From contig OZ038440.1 in NCBI GenBank assembly GCA_964036275.1, positions 4,005,690 to 4,069,689 on the forward strand: a DNA stretch of 64,000 nucleotides. Direction: 5' to 3'. The notes under the pieces are model-generated. The model saw only the letters and a program-made list of their open reading frames with translations, ran no database searches and was not told the origin of the DNA. Of this stretch, positions 1 through 13,200 are shown in pieces. The position numbers and the translations under genes were made by a program. Numbering within the stretch: the stretch's first letter is position 1; each line of letters begins with the position of its first letter. The DNA is from Litoditis marina. Lineage: Eukaryota > Nematoda > Chromadorea > Rhabditida > Rhabditidae.

Positions 1-1256
1 TTTCCATATAAAGTTCGAAAATCTGACTCTACTAATTAGCTCTCATGCGAACATTTACAATTAACTGGATTACGGTCGAAGTTGTCTTTTCATCGAATTA
101 GTTCGGGTTGTTGGAAAACTCGAAAAAATACAGCTCGAACGATAACCAAATTACTTCGCTTTCTTTCTTGCACTTTCTTTTTGACGCTAGAAAAACGAGA
201 CGTATGCCAAAAACCAGCTGAATTGAAAATACTCGTTCAATATTTTTCCAGTGTTTGATTTGCAATCGTTTGATTTGATTGACTCAATTTGATTGTAGAA
301 AGAAGATAAATCAAGAGTTAGTTCCATTGCTAATTGCATTGCTCGTTTAGAACTACTCGCGTTAATGGGTTGGTTGTAAAACCGAGTCATTCAATCATAA
401 GTTCGCAACTACTATGGACCATGTGATCACATCTGCAGTCGTAAATCAAAACTTCCAATTTCTTTTCATTTTTGATTTTTTTTACTTTTCTCACACTTTT
501 TCACATATCAATTTTTGGTGTATATATTTGCTTATTTCAACAAAAACATCATTTAAATATGTATTATTCATATCAAAACCCGTGTAGTACAGTCATGAGC
601 ATAACAATTGGTAGCATAATCGGTTAGCATGGAACAATAATGTGAATACTGTGGAAGAGATATTTGCACAAAAGTTTACAAAAAACTCAAAAAAAGGTTT
701 ACAGTAATACAATATTATTAATAGAGAAATACTTTTTTTTGTTCAATTTATTCAGTTCGAGGAGTCGCAAGGAAGGCTGCTTCTTAAAAAATGCAAGGAT
801 ATCCCTGCGCCCATACCCCTACCCTGCATCTCTCGATCCCTAAACTATCTCGCAGGCCTTTATCCAGAAGAGATTGAGGGTCAAGCGAACAACGCAGGGT
901 CAAAGAGACGCAGAGCGGGAAATGCGGGTGGGAATGTTCTTACATACGGCCTCCGGCTGTGGGCAGAATGCCAGCAGATTGCTGGTTGACGCCTAGGCTG
1001 CTTTTCAAGAACAGCGCAGTTTTATTCTGTTGTCCGCAAGGTTTGCACATATAATATTGCGATAGATCAAATCAAATTTGTTAACTATTTTCACAATCGA
1101 GCAATGTTAGTAGTGGTTAGTATTGCTACTTTCATATGATTAGTTTGGGTTAGTGAAATTTTGAATGTGTGAAATAGTCAGTATAGAGTTACGAATGTCG
1201 TATAAACAATAAAAATTTCAATGAACGCGACGTGATACCAGAATGCGTTAGAGTGT
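1..1256. other. 3' flank of the large gene; no gene seen
   Basis: No exon with coding character and matching splice sites is visible here. The sequence lies downstream of the stop codon of the large minus-strand gene that ends at 1257. A TTTATT at 1020-1025 would read AATAAA on the minus strand and is a possible poly(A) signal about 230 bases past the stop. Bases 780-1010 hold a diverged copy of a fold-back repeat also seen near 18950-19150 and 60690-60890. Confidence 0.5.
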
Positions 1257-4200
1257 CTAAACCTGCAGTTTGCGCGGACTTCTGAATGAACCACGAGGAA
1301 TGCGAGATCTGTAATTATGAGAGTCATTAAAACGACTCCAACCGGAAATTATGATGAGTTTGTAGTGTGCGGTTACAAAACTTGAGAGAGTGTTTGTTAT
1401 CAGACACTCCATTCAATTGGTATAAAACCGTGTTCGGTTTTTGAAACAAGAGTGAACTTTCGTTACGTAAGCTATAATCATATTACATCATAAAAGCCAC
1501 TCTAAACGTAAATAATCTTATCCAACTCTATGTTTCGTCTGAGAAACGTGTATTGCGATAAAACGATGCTCAGAAAACAACTCACCTTTGCAGTGGGCTA
1601 GCGGAGAACTGCATAGGACTACCGATATCGGGTGCGGTGGAGAAATCCAACGAAATAAGTGATGATTCACTCCCGAATGAACGCAAATCCATTGTAGAAA
1701 GTGCGTTTTTGATCTGAAAAACGTCAAATTCAAATTTATTAGTTATTTAGACTAAACTGGAACACATAGTGACATACTACGTTTTTTTTTAAATTATGAT
1801 GTGTGTTATGCATATATTCTAATGATATTACCGTATAAATATGAATGTGTCTGAATAATGTTTATAAACGTAGTGTGAGTTTGGAAAAAACATAAAAAGT
1901 ATGAGTTTGAAGTGAACAATGTGAGTATGAGTATGGTGCGAGTAAAAAGGTTTTTTCAAGACAAACCTTGAGTCGTTTCATGGCGAGATCGTTGGAAGAA
2001 GGCGCCCTAGTGATAGGAAACTGGGCCTTCGGACGAGGCGAGAGACAGCTCGACGTCTTCTGTTTCAATCTGTAAACTTGCCCATGATGAAAAATGTTTC
2101 AGTAAAAGTACCAAGAATCGTAGTTTGCTTTCGGCAGACTGCAGTCAGCCGGTTTGTTTTACACGTTCGTTATCACCCACAGTACGTTTTTTGTATTTTT
2201 AAGGTTACAAGAAATTTTAAGGTTATTCACTGGCTTTTTTGTTCCACCGAAAATTTGGTACGTGTTATTTGAAACACGCAAACGTTTAAATTACGTTTAA
2301 ATGAAACATATTGCATTTGATTATTGATTGCTTACCTGGCGAGCTGTATTCTTTGATCTCTGCACACAATGTAGTCCGTCCTCACGATTCCTTTCTCAGA
2401 CTCCTCAATTTCTTGTTCGAGCTCTTCGAACTCGGCAAGCTCCTCCTCTCTATAATTGAAAATCTGTTAAAAAACTGATGATGATGAACAATTGAATAAC
2501 TAACTTGATGTTTTGTACCCAAGTTGACAAACGTAAAACCGTGACCGTGTTCGATTTATAGGATTGTTTTTGAATTCTGTTACACAAGTTTGAAGAACAT
2601 GTTTCTAATTTCTTGTAGAAAACAAACTCACTCAATCAACGAGTCGTTGAAATGCTCGATGACGCTTTCATTATTGATTGATTCATCTAGTTTTCTATCG
2701 ATCTCATCGAAGTGGTTGTTTTCAAATAGTGGAGAGTGCACATGACGAGCAAGGGAAGATGACGGCCTGGAGGATATTAAAAAAATACAGAAATGTCGAG
2801 TATAGAGTACACCCTCGCAAAAGTAAGCCTTTTTTGCCGAAGTATGCCCCACTGTGTTTGTAGTTTGATCTGGATGTGTTTTAATCGAATCTCGTGAATT
2901 ATGGTGTGCATCGATACTACATGAAACTGTGCATGGAACCACATGGAACTACAAATAAAATTGCGTCACTACCTATGTTCTAGATGGCTTACTGTAGGTT
3001 GCTTTATCTGCCAGAAAACCCACGCAAAATGCAACATTACGGTTAACAGTTCTGCACACACCTTGCTTTGTTTGTGAAAAGGTAATAGAGAAAACTTGGT
3101 TCTGAATACTTGATAGCCACGATTTAGAATATTCTACGCGAGGCGTTACCTGTTGGTGTCCTTGATGTCGAGGTCTTCGCTGGAACTTCTGCTCGCGTAT
3201 CCACCGTCAGTGTCGGAAGAACCACGAGGTTCCCGACCATATTTGGCAGAGCGGAATGTTGATAGACAGTCGTAGAGTAGACAAACTGGAACCAAGTCAT
3301 TATAAACAACATCGTAGATCAATTTTGGACTTAGGACTGAGTTTTTTCTGTAGTTTTATTATGATGAAATAAGGGTAAATTTGACCGAGTGCATTTTCGC
3401 ACATTTTACTGCAAGCTTTTCGTTTGATGTCAAAGTTCACCCAATGATGTCCTACTCAATTCCACAAACGAATTCTTCCACTGGATAATCTCACAATCTC
3501 AATGTTATCGAACTGGTACTATTAACTAATATGTAGATCACAAATATCGTCACCATGTCTTCTAGAAGTGAGATTGTGATTCCTTCAGGTATCAGAGATT
3601 ATTGAACGTCAACTGTAATTCCAGAACGCAGGTTTGAACGTCAGTGAAACTAAATACCTTCCGTCTTCCGCTTCTTTTTTGAACTGGTCCTTTCCGGGGT
3701 ATTGGTGACAGCGAACTGAGTCCTGCCACCATGAATTATGCCAACAAGTTTGGCAAGATTGAAGACATTGATGGGGCTCTGATCGAACTTCGCACAAAGT
3801 TTTGTGAGATCCTGAAGTTGAACTCAAACTTGTTGTAATTCAGTCTTGTTATTGCAATAATTGATCATAGTGTTACTGTACAAACCCCAAGTTGAATCAG
3901 TTAAAACATACGTGCTTAATAGTTTGCACCGTGTGAGCAAGGAACAAGGCAAAAAGAGTTTCACAGTGAGATTTGAATGAGAACGAAACTCACTTTGTAC
4001 ATGGCACAATCCGTATCTAGGTGTAGACGAGTGGGTGTCAAATCACTGAGATATTTCAGCCCCAGAAGCATTTCATCAACATCCACGGAAGAGCAATTGA
4101 AACGATCCTGTAATTTTCGGATAAGGAAAGTGCAGTTTGCAGGAGAATGTAATTTTCCGGTTGCAAAGGCAAAATTACGTCATGTATATTTTGTTTTAGC

Positions 4201-7200
4201 GTTTCTATTGTGAAATGTGACTCAATTTTCAGAAGTATAGGAGTGTGTCGATATCTCCAACTTCATTGACAAGCAAACATTATTAAAACAATGTGTAAAC
4301 ATCCATACCTTCATCAGAATGGCTGTTTCTTTCCACGCCACAGATTCAGAATGCGAGAGACTCGAGGATTGTAGAGATTCCTCGAAGTCGATAGAAAGGA
4401 AAGTTGCTCCTTTGGCTGGACAGCCGCCTGCGAGAGACATCAGCGCCAGCGCATGTACTTCGGTATGAGACGGTAAAACGGTAGTCAAACTTAGAACAAA
4501 AGGCGCAACAACCCGGATTGCTGGAGCAGATATGTCTGCTGAGCACAAAATGACACCTAGTGCCGTGAGCTTGACGTCGTCGGCATGCTGCCCGCCGCGG
4601 ACCTGCATCGACCAGGCGGTGCAGCTGACACTACCGCAATCGGCGAAAGACGCGGAACATGCCAGCCATTTGGCATCCAGGTCAACACACTTCACTAGCG
4701 AGAATGAACCGGACACCACCGCTGTTCGACGACATCCAATGTTGATCTGTAATTGATGGACGAAATTGGGCTTCTTGGCACGAGTCATAATTTGAATTCT
4801 ATGATGAATACTCAGATTGGGATTGAATGGATAAAAAAACGGAAGTGCATTGTACTACTGGAACGACAGATACAAATACTACTTTTCCAATTTTTGTTCG
4901 TTGTGTTGTGTTGTGTTATTGTGGATAGCGAGTCGTAGGCACAGTATTTACGTAGGATACGGGTTGCGGTAACCAATGATGGATTTCGCTGCTTTTATCA
5001 AAAAACTGCACTCACCTTCTCATAATTCTGAAAATCGACAGAGCATGTGACGGTGGTGGCGAAGAGTGAATAGGCGGCGCTACCAGCAGTGGAATGACAA
5101 CTACCGCCAACGACAGCGACGTCCGAATTGAAGACAGCATTGTCACAACTGATGAGTTCTCCTGACAGCTGCAGTTCTCCACATTCGACTGCTACTCCAA
5201 CGATGTTCTAAAAATATTTTTATAAATGAAGGTTGTTTAAAATATGAATTGTGCAATACTTCTGCACAGTTGTGTTCAATAGTGTTTAGTGTTCAATTCA
5301 ACAAAAGTTTTTATAGATAGACAGTTGGGGAATGATTTCACTACTTCGCCGGATATGATGATTTTTCATGCGTGTCATTATTTGTACAAGCTACAAAACA
5401 AAAGCTCACCTTCAATTTGATGTTTCTCATATGCAGACTCTCCTTGGCAAATAGCTCCAAGAACTTCAAGTTTGCCATCTGACCGTCGATTCTCAGTTTG
5501 GTTGCTTCCACACTGACTTCACTATTGGCCGAAGAACCAATGATTGGTCCCGATATTGACAAATCACAACCCTGTTGAAAACGTGAGTTACAATTGACGA
5601 AAACTCTGAGATGAGTTGCATGGATGTAGATCATATTATTTCAGTAGTTTCAGCACAAGTTATTCTTGTTAATTATGAGGTATTGTAAAGAACCACATAC
5701 TTCTATTCGCACCTGTGTCCTACATAATTATACATCTATATTATTTTAGTCATTGGACGGACAACGGGGTTACGCGACCACCCACGCGGTAGAAGAACTT
5801 CTTATAAGCCGACAGAAGGTGCTCACAAGAATCTCAGCTCGTTCTCACCCCTCTTCCCACTTAGTGATTCAATCCATAATAAACCTAATTTTATCTAAGT
5901 CTTCTTTTCATGTCCTAAATCACTGTATAGTCACATTGAATGTTTGGGAAAAACTACTGTTCAGTTTGCCGGTTCATATCAACTTGTTTAACAGACTCAA
6001 ACTAAAAATCTACACATTTAAAATTATTTCTCGAAGTTGAACTAAGCAAGCCCGAGGTGAAACTCACTTTCTTGGAGGCAATAAACAATTTTCCTTCCAC
6101 GAAAACTGTACCGTTCACTACAATCTCTTCGCAAATGATAGTTGTCGCATCACTCTGCAAAAAATCATGAGTTCGATTTGTGATTTTTCGTTTTTGTTCT
6201 TTATTCTGAGTTAATCTATCGACATTCGGTAATGCAAATGCGTTGTCACTTTTCTGTGTTTTGAGCACATATTTTTCATCACTCGTTTTCGTTTCTCATT
6301 TTTAATTGTGTTTTATCGTATTTAAAGATGTAAGGTAAGGATATATTCTTTCATATTGAGCTCTTACCTCTCCACAGGGCCGAACCGGTAGAAGGGAGTC
6401 CTTGACCACTTCAACAAGTCTGGCTGAGATCTCATTCACAGAAATAATCTGGCAGATGTCAAAGTAGACCAGACTGTTTTCCGCTTGCAAGACATTGATC
6501 TGGAAAACAATATTTCTTTATTTCGCAACTACTTTTGCAAATTAAGAACTGTTGGATCTTGTCTTAAAAACTAGTAACTACACGTGTTAGATTAGGTTTA
6601 GACCACATTTCATGAAAAAAACTGTGAGAAAATGAGATCAACTGCCTACCACTCTGATTTTTTTCACGATTCACTTTTTCAGCCATTGATCATTACAAAA
6701 CAGTCGAGCTACGCACCTCAATGGTTCCTCTGCCACTGACAACGACCCTCTCAAAAGTGGCGGCGATGTTGATTCTGCCGCATCTGAGACTGCCGTCCAA
6801 CACGATTCGCAGTTCTTTTCCGCCCCCGGAGACCACGAGGCTGTTGACGATAACGTCCGCCCGCTCACGTAGGTGGAGAAGCACGGGTTCGCTAGATGAT
6901 GCCGATCCCAACAGGACCTAAATATGTACGTTTATGAAATAATTAATAAATAGAAAGGCCACTAAGAACTTGTTTTAAATTAAACCGTGTTTTACATTTC
7001 TTGATGGATAACTCAAATTCTGATAAGTTATTTCAACTTTCATGACTTAATTCATAGGTACTCAAATAAAATTGTCAGCCGGTCACAAACCTCCATTCTA
7101 TCGATTTCCATGGGTGCGTCGATGGTGACGGATCTCTGCGCGGCGCAACCGAGCGCGAGTCTTTTGTTCTCATCCGCGATGGCTGTTCCGAGAATCAGAT

Positions 7201-10200
7201 CCATTCTGGCGGAGAATGAAAGTCGGTCCCCACGAGACAGAGAGGTTGCGTCCTGCAAAAACCCTTTTTCTGTTTTTCAACTCTTTCTCCTAGTAACTTT
7301 TCTTGCCATAATAAAACGTTTTCTGCCTTCTCTCTCTGTGTCGAATGACACTGGAGCACACACGAAATGACCGTGAGGTCTAAAACGGTCACGAAAAGGC
7401 CCAGTACTATTGGTTGTTCTAACAAAGCCGTGACTGTTTTCTACTATTGAATTTCCCGTTACAAAATTATACAACGCACCTTGACAGCAAACTCCAGCTT
7501 ATGGGCACAAAGATCAATCGTCTTCTTCGCCTTGATTGAGCCTCCCAATCTGGTCCATTCCTTGGACGCCGAGAGCAACCGCATGTTGTTCTTGGACTCC
7601 ATCAGACCCTATAGAGATACGGATACAATGCAATTTCATTATCATTATAACTCACTATAGAAAGTCTTTGTAAAAACATTTTATAGCTTTTCATTTCACG
7701 TTTAACGTGACTTCATCTCTTTCACAAGTACGCTCGTTCTTCTTAGCGTTTTGGCGCTGCATCTTGTTATGTATTCCATGCATTTTTCAGATCTCTAGTA
7801 GTCATTGTGTATTTACAAACTTTGTTTGCATCAACAAACACTGTTACGTCATATGGTTTCTGTGCTTCTTCCCCAAGATTATCTCATGTTTTCAATACTT
7901 TTTTCAGCTTGCTAGGTTTGTGAAAATGTAACTATACCTCGTCATTATGGAAGTTGTTGAGTCGGATGTCCATGTTTTGTACGGCAAATATGCGTCCTCT
8001 ATTGTCGAGTATCCCCTCTCCAACTACCACGAGGATGTCACAGGCGAGGGTACCGTGGTTCAGCAACACCTCATCCACCACCACGTAACAACTGAAAGAT
8101 GATGTTAACTGTAATAAAGTGGTAGTTCTCTTCGTGTAGACAGAAGTTACATAATATATTTATTATACTCTTTATTAAATAACCTTTTGAAATTTTCTGA
8201 AACTTATTTGGAACAGTTTGATCTCTCATAAACAACATGTGCATGAATGAATGATCACAATGAAATGAATGAATTTATACCAGTTGGTTTTGAATGATGA
8301 TAACTTGAAGGTTTTTATGACGGTTCAATTTAGTTGGCAGAAACAAACAATAAAGCAATCTAGACTAGATAAACTAAAAAGTACGTTGTAGACACTCACT
8401 TCTTTACGTGATTTTGTTTGTTCTCCGTGTTGGTGATTCGACCTTTGTTCACCCAACTATTTGCTAGTAAATGCACATTTTCGGCGATAAAACGAATCTG
8501 AAAAAAAGTGGAACTCACATGCTGTTTAGTTGTTTTTCCAACAGTGTTCAAAGTGAAGAACACCGTTAAACAACAAAAAAATCAGCTCTAAACAACATTC
8601 TCGTTCTAGTTTGCAAGCATGAATAAAAAAAAATTTCAAAATAAACTTCGAACCAACCTGTCCTTCATGATACCAAGTAGAGGCACAAATGATTCCCTCT
8701 GCCTTCGCATCTTTCGAGAGTGAAACTACAGTTGCTCCCTTCTCAGTAGTGAGGGCACCGGCCGAGACGAGAATGTTGAAGTCTACGTCTGGATTGGGCG
8801 ACACGATGCCGGCTAGGCGCGCGACCGCGTCACTTCCGATTTCAACCGCGGCAAACGGCGCGACGATCGCAGTCGCCGATAGACGACCGGACAGAATGAA
8901 GGCCGGGAACGGGTGGCGGTGTCGCGGGGTGGGCGGCGCAAAGGAGCTGAAGCAAGGTGGATGTAGACAAAACTGACCTTTCAGTAAGCTCATTTCAGTT
9001 TATCAAAAACTGTTTTGACAGAGATGCAGTTTCAATGAGTTTCCCTTGTGTCTGTTGCCTAAAAACGGCTGTTTCAACAATAGGGGAAACGTTTTCAGCG
9101 ATGTGGTGAGCAAGTTTGGTTTTGGTTCCAGTTGTAACCATACCTGCAGCCTTTGGATGAAATACATATCATAGAATTTTACCTGTTTCCTTTGACTGTA
9201 AGTGGTCCGGCCAGTACATCCCATTGTCCCGTTGCAACCAGCTGAGATTCACCCGGGTAGGCCAGGAGCACCTCGGCCTCATTGGCACGGAGAAAACCGT
9301 CGTACTGACACATCTTCAGACAACTGAAAACAAACGTTTACATTTTAAATAATTTTCAGAAAAAATCGATCTAATGTTGCATATTGCCTCTCTTTGAATT
9401 ATAGTTGAAAACTACAGTTTACCACCGGTTTCATGCGCTTTTACAGCTTGTATAATACTATTTACATGTTATTAAAATTTACATTACTTTTATGGTTGAT
9501 AAGTGAAACATCAGCTCAGATTTAACCGAAAACCTATACCCACCTTATTTGCAGTCGGCTGCATATGATTCTGCCAGCCCAGGCTCCGATGGACTCTGAG
9601 TGAATGGTCGCTTCCAGGGACTGTTTCACAAAGAGAGTTCCGTCCTCAGACTGTTCCATTGTACCAACGGTTAAGGACATGTCTTTCTCCATCTGTAACC
9701 GAATCATGTTCCTCGCTCCATTTTCAGTAGGTTTCTGGTCACGTTAATAGTATATTCACGCAAAATACAAACTATTAACATGGAATCGATGATAGTCATG
9801 TTACTTATTTGACCACATCTCAGTTTATATCAGTAGAATCCTTACTCATACTACTTTTGTGTTTCAAATCGTTCAAGTCTTGAACAGAATCAACATGAAC
9901 ACATTGTTCAATCATTCAATTTTTCTATGCTCAAATATTCCAGAACACATTTGATGGTTTGCAAGAGAACTCGGGGTTGAAACTACCAACCTGCCAAAGC
10001 GCATCGTTCCGGAACGCGCCGGTAGTGACCGTCGCCTTAGAGAAGGCAGCCACCTTTCCAGTACTCGTCGTAATCAAATCTTGTCGAACGTACACCTGAA
10101 TATATAAAAATTTTGAAACTAAATAAGTTACTTGTTTTTCTTGTAAAACAATATCACCTTATGAATGGTCGGAAAAGATAAATTCTGTCCTCGTTTTATT

Positions 10201-13200
10201 CGCCTAGTGACTTTTACTTGAGAAAACCTTTGAAAAACATACACAAGGCCCATTTAGTTTGGAAGATTTTCCATTTCCTTCAGTTTTGTTGAAACAAAAA
10301 TTGTACCTGCATGTTATCGACTATCCAGGTACCTCCGATGGTGCAATGCTCCTCACAGATCATGTTTAATCGATGACATTCCAACTTGGAATTTGTGAAA
10401 AAGTGCGCCGACTCCTTCAGTTGAATATCGAACGTTTCCGTTACGTTACAGAAGCCGTGGCAGAGAAGTCTGAAAAGAGCATGTTGAATTTGTGCTTCCA
10501 CTCACTGTTTTTTTTGTGCGAGTTTATACTTTAATATTATTGGTTTTGTCTGTTCATGCATGATGTTCACTTTCATGGTTACCTTCGTACTCTAACTTTT
10601 GACTCTCTCTCCTCTTTTTCTCTCTCTTTTTTCTTCCTCTCTCCATTCTTCAAAATAATGAAGGAATCAGTATTCATGAAAATACCAATCAATCTCATTC
10701 CATAACAAACTTGTGGTAAAAACTGCTGTGCAAATAACGCATTATATCAAAACTCGATATTATCTTGGAATCAAACTACAAACTGCAAACTATAAAGGTT
10801 CACATTCATTTTTGTACTCACCCCGCTGCTCCCAAAGTGGCGCTTTCATCGACGAAAACCTTTCCGGTGCAGGCGATTGTGAAGTTGGCCCCCACCGAGC
10901 ACCAGGCCGTCCCTGTCTGCCATGAACCGTCCACCACACAGTCTCCACCGCCCACTAGTTCCAGCTGAATCAAGGTTCATTGGGTAAATTGGTTTTCTTT
11001 GTTTTTTTTTTCGTTTTCTTTACCGTTCGAGTTTCAGTTACTGTTCTGAATTTATTTTCCCTCCAACTTGCAAAGTCTGGTGTGATAATATCAACGCTCA
11101 TAACCGTTAACCTTAATTTGCGTGAGAGTTTTTCAACGTATGAATGATATTTGGGTATTTTTGTTTCTGATTCAAGGAAACTGATTATCAATCATCTTCA
11201 CTCAATACAATGTTGTAACCATGATTTTGTCAATTTTTAAAGAAAAAGAAAGAGTGTTAACAAACTGAGACACTGTAAGAGACTTTAAAAGGAGAGTCAT
11301 ATTTTCTGAGAAGGTATTATAACAATTCCAACACGACAACAAGACTATCAATTGTTTACCTTCTCTGACTCAATATAAGAATTGCCGCCAAATGATGCCG
11401 ACTCCTTGACGTCGATCACAAAGTTTTCTCCAATCGACCAGATACCGTCACAATGGAAACTGAAGTGAAATTATTGTTACCAGTGATTTATTGATCCAAA
11501 CTACCATTTACGGACGCAGCCTAGAGCTAACAGAACCAATATTTTCATTGAGCTCAAAACACAGCAGTGTGCTTCGTTACAGGCTGGTCGTGGAAACCTA
11601 TATACCAATTGTGCTTTAGCTTTAGCGAGTTTTAGTGTGATTTGTAATTGTTCCTCAGTTTTCAGTTCGTTTATGGAATGTTTGTGTTGTTTGTTTGTTT
11701 TAACAACAAACTAGAACTAACCTTTTACAGTTCACACGAGCGAAAATTTCATGATTTATGATAGCATCTCTTGTAACCTTCAGGTAGTCACCACTGTTTA
11801 GGATCAGTGTCCGATGCTTGACTTGACCTGAAAAAGTATCGTCAAATTAAGAACGGTACTCAAAAAACGACCGAGCAGAAGTTTAGTAACAAACTTACGA
11901 ATTATTGATCAATTTTAAAATCCAAATTTGTTACTGCTCTACTGAAGACGAGTAAAGTACTGCACTAATGAATTGAACTTTCAAGTAAAACTACAGAAGC
12001 TCGGAACTGTTGATGTATTTTGGAACGGAATTTGTATTATTTGAGATCAGAAACCAACCACATATCGTGATTCCACCGACAGCGTCCAGTTCCACCCAGG
12101 TACAGTGCCAAATGGAGTCCACCTCCACTTTTCCGTTTCCCCCGATCTGTAAAATCGTTCGTATCCAATTTTGAATCAAATTTGACTGTTAGAGAATCAA
12201 TCAAATGTAATTGTTCACTTAATGTTTGGATAATAGCCTACCTTTAACTGAAGTTCTTTCGAAGAGAACTGAGCGCAATCGTCGCAATTCTTTCCTATAG
12301 TCGCACAGACTATGTTGGCGGCAATAGAACCTCGTCTGTAACAAAAACCGAATTCAATCTTCTTGAGGAGAAAAAGGTTCAGATAACTTTTGTTCCACCC
12401 AGAAACGTGGTGTGCTGTCACTCAACATTTGCTGAGCTCGTTCGCACTTTCTAGGTGCAAAGAACTATAATTGGTTCTCCAGGCCTTCCGAGTTTTCTCT
12501 ATAAATCTCACTCGACCTAGACTGGGCATTCTTTCTCATAAGAAGATCAGGTTCGTACTATTCTCCACAAATCTATTTGATTAACCCTTCTCAACTCATA
12601 CCTATGACGGTCATCAAAACATATAAGATATAGTCGTCATTTTCCCCATAAAGACAGCAGAAGGCTCTATTGATTGAGCGTTGCTCAGAACGACTGGCGC
12701 CAATTTTCTTCGATTGGCCAGCTACAAAAGCGAGAGAGTGTGCAGGTCAATGAGGCCGCAGACATCTGGGTCTCTTTGACCTGCACACACTCTCGCTCAG
12801 CCAATGAAAAAGTGGCTGGCCAATTGGCTGGCAGTTGTCTGAGTGCGGAACGAGCGGTCGTTGATTAGTTGCCAGCAGACGAGAGAGTGTGTAGTAGGGT
12901 TGTTAAAGCCAAACTCGAATTTCGAAAAAACTCGAAATAACTCGAAATTTCGAGTTTCGAGTTCGACTCGAAACTCGAAAAACTCGAAATCTCCAAAACT
13001 CGAGTAACTCGAAACTCGAAAAACTCGGTTTTTCTCCAAACTCGAAAAACTCGAAACTCGAAAAACTCGAAATTTTTGAAACTCGAAAAGTTCGAGTTTT
13101 CGAGTTTCGAGTTTGGCCTCGTCCAAAGTCAGAAATAATGGACGAATGAGCGTTTTAGAGCACTTTTTTTGCTATTTCCAACATGAAATGCTTCTTTTTT

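Noticed and set aside
6671..6921. Overlapping frames on both strands near 6.7-6.9 kb
   Set aside because: Only the frame between the acceptor at 6917 and the donor at 6717 joins in phase with neighbouring exons of the beta-helix gene.
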